A stretch of 42,535 nucleotides of DNA from JAGXLC01 sp964461045 (GTDB taxonomy: Bacteria > Bacteroidota > Bacteroidia > Bacteroidales > UBA12077): assembly GCA_964461045.1 (NCBI GenBank), contig CAYWSJ010000023.1, positions 1 to 42,535 of the forward strand, written 5' to 3'. Of this stretch, positions 1-6,674 are shown piece by piece; the stretch's first letter is position 1; each line of letters opens with the position of its first letter. The notes beneath the pieces are model-generated. The model was not told where the DNA came from. It made no database searches and worked only from the letters and a program-made list of their open reading frames with translations. A program made the translations under genes and the position numbers.

Positions 1-46
1 TTGGAAATCTTTTCTGAATAATTCAGGTATGACTTCCCTATATTTT

Positions 47-76
47 GGCAGCAAATTTAAATTGCTGCCGTTTTTT
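47..76 (+). terminator. Rho-independent terminator of a gene left of the window
   Basis: An 8-bp perfect stem (GGCAGCAA at 47-54, TTGCTGCC at 62-69) with a 7-nt loop is followed after one G by six T. The T-run lies on the plus strand, so it most likely ends a plus-strand gene whose body lies before position 1. Confidence 0.8.
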
Positions 77-164
77 AGTTTAATATCTTTTTCTTATAAT
101 TCTGTCAATTCAAAGACTTGGAAAGATGTTTTTAGCTTTTCTATTCCAAGGTAGGGCAAGTTAT

Positions 165-329
165 TTACAACTCTTTGACTTCCTTATCAACTTCTTCCTG
201 GGTAATGTAATCGCCTGATTTAACCCTTTCTGAAGCCTGCTTTACTCTGTTTTTGAGTACTTCCTTTGTAATGGGTTCTCCATCTATAGTAAATCCAATA
301 AATTTAGTCTGGTCGTATTTTTTATTCAT
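165..329 (-). CDS. Small hypothetical protein, 54 aa, antitoxin-like C-terminus
   Basis: A 54-codon frame runs from ATG (327-329) to TAA (165-167). The protein begins MNKKYDQTKFIGF and ends GDYITQEEVDKEVKEL; it is charged and has no signal or membrane segment. The near-consensus ribosome site AAGGTGG lies three bases before the ATG on the minus strand. The ending, an aromatic residue then I-T-Q-E-E-V and a short charged helix, resembles the toxin-binding tails of small ParE/RelE-type antitoxins, but the resemblance rests on a few residues. No toxin gene follows: downstream there is only AT-rich DNA and the terminator at 47-76. The reading frame is probably real, given sensible composition, start and ribosome site. 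The function is unknown. Confidence 0.55.
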   Translation of the reverse strand: MNKKYDQTKFIGFTIDGEPITKEVLKNRVKQASERVKSGDYITQEEVDKEVKEL

Positions 330-416
330 CTGCCACCTTGATTTTTAGTTACAATTCATTTATAAAGAAACAAAAATTTAAATCAACATTCCCAATATTT
401 TTTGCTTGATTTTGTG

Positions 417-424
417 TATATTTG
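417..424 (+). promoter_or_regulatory. Bacteroidota-type -7 box (TATATTTG)
   Basis: TATATTTG matches the TAnnTTTG consensus exactly. No TTG stands at the usual 19-21 nt upstream spacing; TTTG at 401-404 is too close. Eleven bases further on lies GTTCTTTAACAA (435-446), which resembles the boxA antitermination element of rRNA leaders. No protein gene follows on this strand before the terminator at 599-630. Confidence 0.4.
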
Positions 425-598
425 TTATAGGAAAGTTCTTTAACAAGCTGATAAATAAGGGTAACTAATTCACTCCAAAGGCATCTAAAAAGTATGTGCC
501 CTATACGGTGCCCTCAGATGAAATTGTATCAGTAACGAATTGATATATAAGATTGTAGGTATAAGTGGCTAAATCTTGCCACCCCGACAAAAAAATAT
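425..598 (+). other. Cryptic short transcription unit or integration scar (part of gap 330-742)
   Basis: The gap at 330-742 has no convincing protein gene. In order it holds a -7 box (417-424), a boxA-like GTTCTTTAACAA (435-446), two GTGCCCT copies 12 nt apart (496-502, 508-514), a tRNA-3'-end-like segment (565-589: GTGGC, 8-nt loop, GCCAC, then CCCGACA) and a strong terminator. No matching 5' tRNA half (GTCGGG start) lies upstream, so it is not an intact tRNA. It could be a small RNA of roughly 200 nt or the remnant of an element that integrated into a tRNA 3' end. I cannot choose between these from the sequence. Confidence 0.35.
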
Positions 599-630
599 AA
601 GCCTTGCCATTATTTGGTGAGGCTTTTTTT
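599..630 (+). terminator. Rho-independent terminator
   Basis: A 10-bp stem (599-608 with 616-625, including two G-U pairs) and a 7-nt loop lead into a run of seven T on the plus strand. It is the kind of terminator that usually follows a tRNA or small-RNA unit. The next gene, at 743-1270, is on the other strand and converges on it. Confidence 0.75.
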
Positions 631-742
631 ATTCCGGTCTGTTCAAACAAAAAAAAGTAACAAATCCTCATCTTACGCTGATTAGCCTTTACCAATAGTA
701 TGACATCAAACTGTTTCTGTCTTTGGATCTGACTAAACTATC

Positions 743-1270
743 CTAGTCCTGAAGCTGGAAAGCCTTGTAGGCTGAAATGGAGGTGATAACACCGTAAAAA
801 AGGGCTACCAGGCCAATTACATTTATTATTACAGATGCTCCCTGGAAAGGAACCAGGATAAAGAGTAACCCCACAGCAATGAGAATGACGTTTCGTATTA
901 TGCTAAGCCAGAAAATACGAGGTTTGTGTTTAACAATGAGATTAAGATTGATGATGCCAAATATTAAGGCGATAATGCCCAGGATAATTACAAACAGGTT
1001 CACTACAAATGAAGGGAAAATGATAAAAAGTAATCCGATTATTATATTTGCTAATCCTTCGTAAAACCAAAACTCAGATATTTCCTTAAATTTTGATTTT
1101 GTTATTATCACGAAAAAGAGGCCAACCAACAAAAGCAATATGCCAAAAAACTGAACAATAGCTTTTAGGGTTACTTCCGGGTTCACAATGGCAATAATAC
1201 CAAATATTATCATAATTGCTCCCTGGGTAACGAGAATCCAGGGATTGCTAAATCGTAGGTTGTTCATCAT
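743..1270 (-). CDS. HdeD/DUF308 family membrane protein
   Basis: This 175-residue protein is almost entirely hydrophobic, with about six membrane helices in hairpin pairs broken by short charged loops (KSKFKE about residue 60, KHKPR about residue 115). Length, helix count and the repeated pattern of a G-I-I-A-I-type helix, short loop and F-G-I-I-type helix fit the DUF308/HdeD family. E. coli HdeD is linked to acid resistance, but most relatives have no known function. Two ATG codons stand in tandem at the start (1265-1270) with no Shine-Dalgarno; either could be used. A possible -7 box for it (minus-strand TAATTTTG) lies at 1318-1325, without a clear -33 element. It is transcribed alone. Confidence 0.8.
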   Translation of the reverse strand: MMNNLRFSNPWILVTQGAIMIIFGIIAIVNPEVTLKAIVQFFGILLLLVGLFFVIITKSKFKEISEFWFYEGLANIIIGLLFIIFPSFVVNLFVIILGIIALIFGIINLNLIVKHKPRIFWLSIIRNVILIAVGLLFILVPFQGASVIINVIGLVALFYGVITSISAYKAFQLQD

Positions 1271-1633
1271 GCTGTTATTAATTTTTTATGAAGTTAATAA
1301 AAAAGTATAATCCATATCAAAATTATTTTCATCTTTTTCATCCATAATTAAGAGTAATTGCAGGAATAAATCTAAAGCATACAAACAAAAGACAATTAAT
1401 ACTGTATATGATCTACATGGAAGATGAATCAAAATAGTATAGGGTTAGTAAAACATGAATTTTATGAGGCCAACTAATAAATTAATTTAACCTGAGTTTG
1501 ATTTAATAAACATTTTAATTATCTGTATACGGCGGGTGCTGAAGTTATTATATTTACATCGAACGCACGTTAATTTAAACCAAATGAATGAACATTAAAG
1601 TTTAACTCTGATGCTGATTTGATTTTCGAGAGG
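1271..1633. other. Intergenic region without recognisable gene
   Basis: An AT-rich stretch between the DUF308 gene and the tRNA promoter. I see no open frame with coding character on either strand, no terminator hairpin and no repeat. Its ends probably hold the DUF308 promoter (near 1318) and sequence upstream of the tRNA promoter. Confidence 0.5.
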
Positions 1634-1665
1634 ATTGTGGGTTTTGAAAAAAATATTTAAATTTG
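1634..1665 (+). promoter_or_regulatory. Promoter of the tRNA-Gly gene
   Basis: A TTG (1634-1636) and a perfect TAnnTTTG box (TAAATTTG, 1658-1665) are separated by 21 nt. The -7 box ends 24 nt before the tRNA, a suitable distance for a short tRNA leader. Confidence 0.6.
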
Positions 1666-1689
1666 ATACAAAATACCAGAAACAGATAA

Positions 1690-1761
1690 GCGAGAATAGC
1701 TCAGAGGTAGAGCATCAGCTTCCCAAGCTGAGGGTCGCGGGTTCGATCCCCGTTTCTCGCT
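1690..1761 (+). tRNA. tRNA-Gly (anticodon CCC)
   Basis: A complete cloverleaf can be folded. The acceptor stem GCGAGAA (1690-1696) pairs with TTCTCGC (1754-1760), the D arm GCTC/GAGC is at 1699-1713, the anticodon stem TCAGC/GCTGA encloses the loop TTCCCAA (1720-1726) with CCC at 1722-1724, and the T arm GCGGG-TTCGATC-CCCGT is at 1737-1753. The discriminator base is U (1761), as expected for glycine tRNAs. The 3' CCA is not encoded. It reads GGG codons. The convergent lipoprotein gene stops only 10 nt downstream. Confidence 0.95.
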
Positions 1762-1771
1762 CATTTTATGA

Positions 1772-2344
1772 CTATTCCTTTTCCAGTTTCTTCACAGCCA
1801 TATTATAGAATTTATTATCAAAATTTAAATTTGCGTAAGTTTCTATAATGGTCCGCCATTGTTCATTTGCTTTGGCAGTATCACCTATTTTTTCATATAT
1901 CATCCCGTAGTAGGCCAGTTTCATCTCCCGTGATAAATATAGCTTGCTTTCGTTCAATGATTCAAGTGCTTTTTCAGGCTGGTCACTTTTCATGTGATCT
2001 CTTGCCTGCTGGTAGGTTTTAGCAATAGAAATGTTGCTGTTGATGCTTTTTCTTAACAGATTGTTTTTATTTCCAAGCTTTTTCTTTGCTTTTTCCAACA
2101 CTTTTATTGATTTGTCAATGCTGTCGACCATGGTTAATGTCCATCCGTAATCATTGAGATAGCGGGGTTTGTCGGGCTTTTTACTTAGAAGTTTTTCGTA
2201 TATCTCTAGTGATTTTTTATAATTCCCGTCTCGTGACGTTTTTATGGCATTGTTATATCTGCTATCATTTTCAGAACAAGCTGAAAGCAATATGATTAGA
2301 AAAAAAACGATTAGTTTGTAAAGTCCTGGCTTTTTCATGGTCAT
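1772..2344 (-). CDS. TPR-containing lipoprotein
   Basis: The 190-residue protein starts with a lipoprotein signal (hydrophobic helix about residues 10-20, lipobox L-S-A-C with Cys23). The mature part is helical and carries tetratricopeptide-like pairs: an N-terminal unit with NNAIKTSRDGNYKKSLEIYEK, then one near the DYGWTL segment and one near residues 120-150 (KALESLNESKLYL). Such proteins usually scaffold protein contacts at the inner face of the outer membrane. The start could be Met1 or Met3; neither has a Shine-Dalgarno sequence. No operon partner is visible: upstream is an intergenic region with an inverted repeat (2386-2409), downstream the convergent tRNA. Its partner is unknown. Confidence 0.75.
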   Translation of the reverse strand: MTMKKPGLYKLIVFFLIILLSACSENDSRYNNAIKTSRDGNYKKSLEIYEKLLSKKPDKPRYLNDYGWTLTMVDSIDKSIKVLEKAKKKLGNKNNLLRKSINSNISIAKTYQQARDHMKSDQPEKALESLNESKLYLSREMKLAYYGMIYEKIGDTAKANEQWRTIIETYANLNFDNKFYNMAVKKLEKE

Positions 2345-2385
2345 TATGATTTTAAATTTTAACTAATGTAAATAAAACACATATT

Positions 2386-2409
2386 ATTTGCAAGGAAATC
2401 TTTGCAAAT
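2386..2409. repeat. Inverted repeat upstream of the TPR lipoprotein gene
   Basis: ATTTGCAA (2386-2393) and TTGCAAAT (2402-2409) form a perfect 8-bp inverted repeat with an 8-nt spacer, about 42 nt upstream of the lipoprotein start. It could be an operator or a small hairpin; no T-run follows on either side. Confidence 0.45.
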
Positions 2410-2558
2410 GTTCTGCTGATGTATTAAAGAGATATCAAAAGTTACGCACGTTTCTACTTCAGTCGGGAACAGTCTTATGGTTTTTAAAGGAATTTCGGGC
2501 GTTTCTGCATTTCTATATTTCAGCTATTTTGATATGGCAAATCAAGATCAACAATGAA

Positions 2559-3278
2559 TTAACTAATTATTAATGAAACACCCGAAATTCCAAGAAGGAT
2601 CATCAACAAATTTTTGAATTTTCCCTCATTGATCTTGTGATAGGTTTTTCTCCCAAGCATTAAAGCCAGGATGAAAACCGGTAAAATATATAAAGCATGT
2701 AATAATGTTTGTGTGTTTAGCAAGTCGGAAGCCACCAGCATTGGCACTCTCAGTGTGTTTGTAATGGCAAGGATACCTATGAGTGTGGCTCTGAAGACAC
2801 TGGCCGAGTCTATGTTGTTGTAGACATACATGACATAAGTTGGTCCACCCGCAGAAAACATCCCCGAAAACATTCCACCTGCCAGTCCGAAAAGGACTCC
2901 AAGTTTTCCGGGTATCCTGATCTTTTTAAGATTCAGCAAATTGTAGATAACAAAGAGGATCGTAAAAACGCCCAGCAGTCTTTTTAGGAAAACAGGGTTG
3001 CCCATTCTTAAGATCAATATTCCCCCGGCCAAACCTATAACAATGCCGGCTGAAAGTTCTAAAAGTATTTTTTTATTAATCTTTTTCCAATTCTGTTTTA
3101 CCAGAATTATGCTGAATATTAAAAGAAATACAGATAATAGTGCGATGGCTTCCTGCATAGGTAATACACTCAACAGTACGGGTACCGCAAATAATCCTGC
3201 TGCAAACCCGGCGACAGTCTGGATGTAAAATCCAACTCCAATGCCCAGACATGCTATAATGAGTGTGAACAAATCCAT
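2559..3278 (-). CDS. TauE/SafE family sulfite/anion exporter-like permease
   Basis: A 239-residue membrane protein with about seven to eight hydrophobic helices. The two halves carry the family's glycine-rich repeats, seen at residues about 15-40 (G-V-G-F-Y-I-Q-T-V-A-G-F-A-A-G) and about 130-150 (G-L-A-G-G-M-F-S-G-M-F-S-A-G-G-P). Length matches the 230-270 residues usual for TauE/SafE (DUF81) permeases, which move sulfite, sulfonates or other small organic anions across the inner membrane. The substrate cannot be read from sequence. It is divergent from an Lrp-type regulator that starts 127 bp away, which suggests control by that regulator and perhaps an amino-acid-derived effector. A minus-strand -7 box, TAATTTTG, lies at 3297-3304. 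Confidence 0.85.
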   Translation of the reverse strand: MDLFTLIIACLGIGVGFYIQTVAGFAAGLFAVPVLLSVLPMQEAIALLSVFLLIFSIILVKQNWKKINKKILLELSAGIVIGLAGGILILRMGNPVFLKRLLGVFTILFVIYNLLNLKKIRIPGKLGVLFGLAGGMFSGMFSAGGPTYVMYVYNNIDSASVFRATLIGILAITNTLRVPMLVASDLLNTQTLLHALYILPVFILALMLGRKTYHKINEGKFKNLLMILLGISGVSLIIS

Positions 3279-3296
3279 GAGATTACATTTTTAAGG

Positions 3297-3304
3297 CAAA
3301 ATTA
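3297..3304 (-). promoter_or_regulatory. Candidate -7 box of the TauE/SafE gene
   Basis: Read on the minus strand this is TAATTTTG, an exact TAnnTTTG match 18 bp before the start codon. No clear -33 TTTG stands at the right spacing. Confidence 0.35.
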
Positions 3305-3405
3305 TATTCACTTATATTAAGATTGTATTTAAAAAATGAGGAATATTTGTAATTTAGATTAAAAATTATTTTAATTTAATTATTTGACTGTAAAAATTAA
3401 GCTAT

Positions 3406-3840
3406 ATGGATGAATATAACAGAAAAATTTTGGTTGAGTTACAGAAAAATGCCCGCATCTCTTACACCGCGCTTGGTGAAAAAATCGGATTGTCAGGTTC
3501 AGCAGTTAAGGAGAGGGTCCAGAAACTGGAAGAGACCGGCATTATTAAAGGTTATAGTGCCCGGTTAGATATGGCTAAACTGGGGTATGAACTAATGGCC
3601 ATAATCAATTTTAAAATGAATCCCGGAAATATTCAGCGGTTTATAAACAAGTTGGATCAGATGCCTGAAGTTATTGAATGCAATAGGATAACCGGGGGTG
3701 ATAACATGATTATAAAGGTAGCTTTGAAGAAAACAGAGGAACTGGAAAAATTGATTAATATTCTTATTGAGTATGGTGTTCCAAATACCTCAATTGTACT
3801 TTCAACGCCAATCGAAAATAAAATACTTAATCTGAAATAA
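3406..3840 (+). CDS. Lrp/AsnC family transcriptional regulator
   Basis: The 144-residue length is typical of the family. The N-terminal helix-turn-helix begins MDEYNRKILVELQKNARISY and continues through G-L-S-G-S-A-V-K-E-R-V-Q-K-L-E-E-T-G-I-I-K-G-Y (about 25-50). The C-terminal RAM/AsnC ligand-binding fold follows (about 60-140) with the family's V-x-E-C-x-R-I-T-G-G-D-x-M segment at about 90-105. Such proteins form dimers to octamers and sense amino acids. It faces away from the TauE/SafE permease gene, and divergent pairs like this usually mean autoregulation plus control of the neighbour. The effector is unknown. Confidence 0.92.
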   Translation: MDEYNRKILVELQKNARISYTALGEKIGLSGSAVKERVQKLEETGIIKGYSARLDMAKLGYELMAIINFKMNPGNIQRFINKLDQMPEVIECNRITGGDNMIIKVALKKTEELEKLINILIEYGVPNTSIVLSTPIENKILNLK

Positions 3841-3909
3841 GCAAAGAAAAAATTTACCGTTGCATCCTGATAAAGTCTTTTCTCTTATGCAATGCACAAA
3901 GCCTTCTTT

Positions 3910-4173
3910 TTAGCCTTTTCTGTATCCTCTTCTTTTTGATTTAGAGAGGTTTACTCTGATGTTCCGGCCATTGAGTTCATGTCCGTTCAATCTTTCCAGT
4001 GCTTTCATTGCATCCTCTTTGTTTTCCATTTCAACAAAACCAAACCCCTTGCTCTGGCCTGTCTCTTTGTCTTTAATGATTCTTACTGATTTAACTTCTC
4101 CAAACTGTTCAAACAGTCTTTGTATTTCTGCTTCTTCTACATCATATCCGAGACTTCCTACGTAAAGATTCAT
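3910..4173 (-). CDS. Single-RRM RNA-binding protein
   Basis: An 87-residue protein that is one RNA recognition motif: RNP2 is L-Y-V-G-S-L at residues 3-8 and RNP1 is K-G-F-G-F-V-E-M at about 42-49, followed by a short basic tail (SKSKRRGYRKG). Both aromatic RNA-stacking positions of RNP1 are present. Small RRM proteins of this kind are common in Bacteroidota, which often lack Hfq, and are thought to act as global RNA binders. The start lies 8 nt after the stop of the 5'-nucleotidase gene, so the two are probably co-transcribed, although RRM genes often also have their own promoter. Confidence 0.93.
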   Translation of the reverse strand: MNLYVGSLGYDVEEAEIQRLFEQFGEVKSVRIIKDKETGQSKGFGFVEMENKEDAMKALERLNGHELNGRNIRVNLSKSKRRGYRKG

Positions 4174-4181
4174 AATTAATT

Positions 4182-5618
4182 CTATTTAAGGTTTTTAAAA
4201 AAGGTTCGTTTTTCACCGGTATAATCTATAGTTTTTTGCTCTTTGATATATTTTATAATGTTTTCTGCTGTTGTTACGTAAAGTGATTCTCCTTCATCCC
4301 GGTGTTTAAAGTCATAAGAACTGGTTATATAACTGTTTAGTCCTACCGTATAGGTTGAATCCGGATGAAGCGTATTTCCTTCTTCATCGCAAATCTCAAT
4401 TTTCTGGAGATTGTCATTTTTGTCCAGGTAAAGGGTGTATGTACCGCCGCCAATTCGAAGGCCTGATTTACTGCGTTCTTCGTAGCCATACCTTATTAAT
4501 GATTTGATCTCCAGAGGTTTCATTTTAATTTTTATCAGTTCATTTCCAAAAGGGTCTAATTCGTAAATGGTTTTCACCCTGATTTCACCTTTGGGAATTT
4601 CTGAAATTCTTATCCCTCCGTTGTTTTGAAAGCTAAAGTCGAGGTTGTGTACATCACACTGTGCATCAGTGAATAAGGCTCCCAATTCTTTTTTGCCTTT
4701 TATGGGAGATGTGGCTTGTCCTATAACCTTATTAAGCGATTTATTGTTGTTGTATTTTTTTATCAGGGCTGTAATTTTTTCATCTCTTTTGTTAAAATTT
4801 TCCAGGTCGACAATTTCAGCATTCAAACCAGTAATCTTTTTATTTTTAACTGAAATAACTACTTTTCCCACATAATTCAGATCATCGCCGGCCTGGGTGA
4901 GCAAGGTCTCTTTATATTTTTCTGGCTTTTTAACCAGGGTATGAGAATGCCCTCCAATAACCAGATCGAGCTGGGGATACTTTTCAATTAAGTGTTTGTC
5001 TGTTTTGTATCCGAGGTGTGTAAGCCCAATAAAAAGACTGTGTTTTTTAGCTTCCGGAATATAATTTTCAACGGCATCCAATGGGTTTTTAAAAGTAAGT
5101 TCTTTTACTTTTTCAGGATGGGTTGAGGGGAGACCTTCGTTCCATGTCTCAATTAAACCAAGGAAAAATAAACTGATCCCGTCTGTTTTTATCACCTTGT
5201 ATGGTTTGAATGGTTCAAGAATGCTGTTCTTTGTATCTATGTTAGCACAAATAAATGGAAAGTCAGCATCATTGATTCTTTTTTTCAGGGCTTTTTGTCC
5301 ATAGTCAAACTCATGATTTCCCAATGTACTCATCTGATAGCCGGTTTTATTCATTAAATCTATCATTGGGTAACCTTTTTCTTTGTAAACATCTACTACC
5401 GGATTTCCACTAAAGATGTCACCTGCACTTACCAGGATTACCTCATCGTATTTTTTTTCTATTTCTTTTTTATAGGCAGAGAGTTTGTCCATGTTGTTTA
5501 TCTTTGCATGCATGTCATTTGTATGCAGAATAACAATTTCTTTTTCTTGCTGGCTGCCACAAGATATGATAAGTGTTAAAAGACTGATTGTAAAAAATAT
5601 AGACAGTAATTTTTTCAT
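4182..5618 (-). CDS. 5'-nucleotidase / UDP-sugar hydrolase family lipoprotein
   Basis: A 478-residue lipoprotein (signal helix residues 4-17, lipobox I-I-S-C with Cys20). The N-terminal calcineurin-like phosphoesterase domain has its metal-binding motifs: H-T-N-D-M-H (32-37), G-D-I-F-S-G-N-P (66-73), G-N-H-E-F-D (100-105), a T-H-L-G-Y-K block and G-G-H-S-H-T. The C-terminal half is the 5'-nucleotidase substrate domain, including F-Q-N-N-G-G-I-R and the family's Y-E-L-D-P-F-G-N-E-L segment. Such enzymes hydrolyse extracytoplasmic nucleotides to nucleosides and phosphate for uptake. Length and domain order are standard and all visible metal ligands are intact. The RRM gene follows after 8 nt. 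Exact substrate preference (AMP, UDP-sugar, cyclic nucleotide) cannot be told. Confidence 0.92.
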   Translation of the reverse strand: MKKLLSIFFTISLLTLIISCGSQQEKEIVILHTNDMHAKINNMDKLSAYKKEIEKKYDEVILVSAGDIFSGNPVVDVYKEKGYPMIDLMNKTGYQMSTLGNHEFDYGQKALKKRINDADFPFICANIDTKNSILEPFKPYKVIKTDGISLFFLGLIETWNEGLPSTHPEKVKELTFKNPLDAVENYIPEAKKHSLFIGLTHLGYKTDKHLIEKYPQLDLVIGGHSHTLVKKPEKYKETLLTQAGDDLNYVGKVVISVKNKKITGLNAEIVDLENFNKRDEKITALIKKYNNNKSLNKVIGQATSPIKGKKELGALFTDAQCDVHNLDFSFQNNGGIRISEIPKGEIRVKTIYELDPFGNELIKIKMKPLEIKSLIRYGYEERSKSGLRIGGGTYTLYLDKNDNLQKIEICDEEGNTLHPDSTYTVGLNSYITSSYDFKHRDEGESLYVTTAENIIKYIKEQKTIDYTGEKRTFFKNLK

Positions 5619-5754
5619 GAGTTTGTGTTTTTTTAATAGTATAAAAATAATGGAATTTTCACTGATTCCATGGATATTTTTTTTAATTTTAGTGATAAAT
5701 CCTGAAAGTTTGTTCGTGTATTTCTTTAATATTTTCTAATGTTTTTTGTCAAAT

Positions 5755-6573
5755 ATGAAAAGTATGAATATCCCATATTTATTTAGATTACTGATTCTTT
5801 TTGTTTTTACCTTTTTTATTGTTTGGATTGCATTTGGATGCAGTTCTTTTAAAACTATAAACAGCTCTTACCAGCAAAATGTTCCGGAGATTGATGCTTT
5901 GTTGAGAGACTGGAATACAGATTTTATTGGTTATGACAAGGAGAATTTGCATTTTGCTGTCAGCAACGACAGCAATAATCTCTATTTTGCTTTAAGAACC
6001 AAGAATGCTTCTTTGCAAAGAAAAATTATGACATTTGGTTTGAAGGTTTGGATTGATACAACCGGAAGAGGCAAAAAACAACTGGGAATTCATTATCCTC
6101 TGCCCGTGAAATTAAAGATTCCTTCGGAAGAAGATAAGAAATCCGAAAAAACCAGGAAACCGCCAAAAGATTTATCCTACGCAAAGAGTGAAAGGCTTAA
6201 CAAGATTGGATTAATAGGCTTTGGAAATAATGAAGAGTTAATTACTAAGTTGAGTAATCCGGATGTTAAAGTTGAGGTAAAAACAGTAGGTTCAGATTAC
6301 CTGGCTTATGAGCTAAAGGTTCCTTTTGAGAAATTATCTTTTCAGCCAGACACTTTAAAACCCATTAGTATCGGATTTGAAACAGGTTACCTTGAACGAA
6401 AAAACCGACCTTATGATGATATGAACAGAACAAACAGGGGAGGAATTTATGGTGGTATGTATGGCGGTTATACCCGAACTTCTTCTTATTCGTCCAGTCG
6501 TCCTGTTTCTGATATTATGACATCTACCAACTTGTGGTTAAAAGAAGTATATCTGCATTTTAATCAGAAGTAA
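5755..6573 (+). CDS. Lipoprotein with CBM9/DOMON-like domain
   Basis: The reading frame can be extended to a TTG at 5746, but the ATG at 5755 is the better start because it opens directly on a signal peptide; the protein is then 272 residues. The lipobox ends at Cys29 (A-F-G-C). The segment from about residue 40 (P-E-I-D-A-L-L-R-D-W-N-T) through D-S-N-N-L-Y-F-A-L-R and L-K-V-W-I-D-T-T-G-R-G resembles the family 9 carbohydrate-binding/DOMON-type beta sandwich found in Bacteroidota surface proteins. A charged stretch (about 120-150) and a Gly/Tyr/Ser-rich stretch (about 225-255) interrupt it. No enzyme domain is present. Ligand and role are unknown. Confidence 0.65.
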   Translation: MKSMNIPYLFRLLILFVFTFFIVWIAFGCSSFKTINSSYQQNVPEIDALLRDWNTDFIGYDKENLHFAVSNDSNNLYFALRTKNASLQRKIMTFGLKVWIDTTGRGKKQLGIHYPLPVKLKIPSEEDKKSEKTRKPPKDLSYAKSERLNKIGLIGFGNNEELITKLSNPDVKVEVKTVGSDYLAYELKVPFEKLSFQPDTLKPISIGFETGYLERKNRPYDDMNRTNRGGIYGGMYGGYTRTSSYSSSRPVSDIMTSTNLWLKEVYLHFNQK

Positions 6574-6603
6574 AAAAGGAAAATAAAGCATGAGAGAAAA
6601 ATA

Positions 6604-6630
6604 TACCCCGGTTTCATCCAAGCCGGGGTA
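6604..6630 (-). terminator. Hairpin terminator between convergent genes
   Basis: An 8-bp GC-rich stem (TACCCCGG at 6604-6611, CCGGGGTA at 6623-6630) sits between two convergent genes. On the minus strand it is followed by TATATTTTT, so it best fits the end of the 6.7-12.5 kb minus-strand operon. It may also stop transcripts coming from the left. Confidence 0.65.
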
Positions 6631-6674
6631 ATTTCAATATAAATATAAGTATTTTATTATTCAGAATGTTCTAA

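Noticed and set aside
94..159. A 21-codon minus-strand frame starting at TTG, just after the 54-aa ORF, which could be the toxin partner.
   Set aside because: Too short for any known toxin, with a rare start and no ribosome site. It may be a decayed remnant at most.
565..589. A second tRNA gene suggested by the T-arm-like stem and CCCGACA end.
   Set aside because: No matching acceptor 5' strand, D arm or anticodon arm lies upstream, and the T loop has eight bases. Only a fragment is present.
501..695. A 64-codon open frame on the minus strand across the cryptic unit and terminator.
   Set aside because: It runs through a terminator hairpin and a tRNA-like segment, has no ribosome site and has no protein-like pattern.
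2388..2573. A 61-codon plus-strand frame between the TPR lipoprotein and the permease gene.
   Set aside because: It starts inside an inverted repeat, overlaps the end of the permease gene on the other strand and shows no family pattern. Treated as chance.
5640..5700. Hairpin TGGAAT...ATTCCA in the divergent region before the CBM9-like lipoprotein.
   Set aside because: Only six base pairs with an eight-base loop in AT-rich DNA, which is expected by chance.
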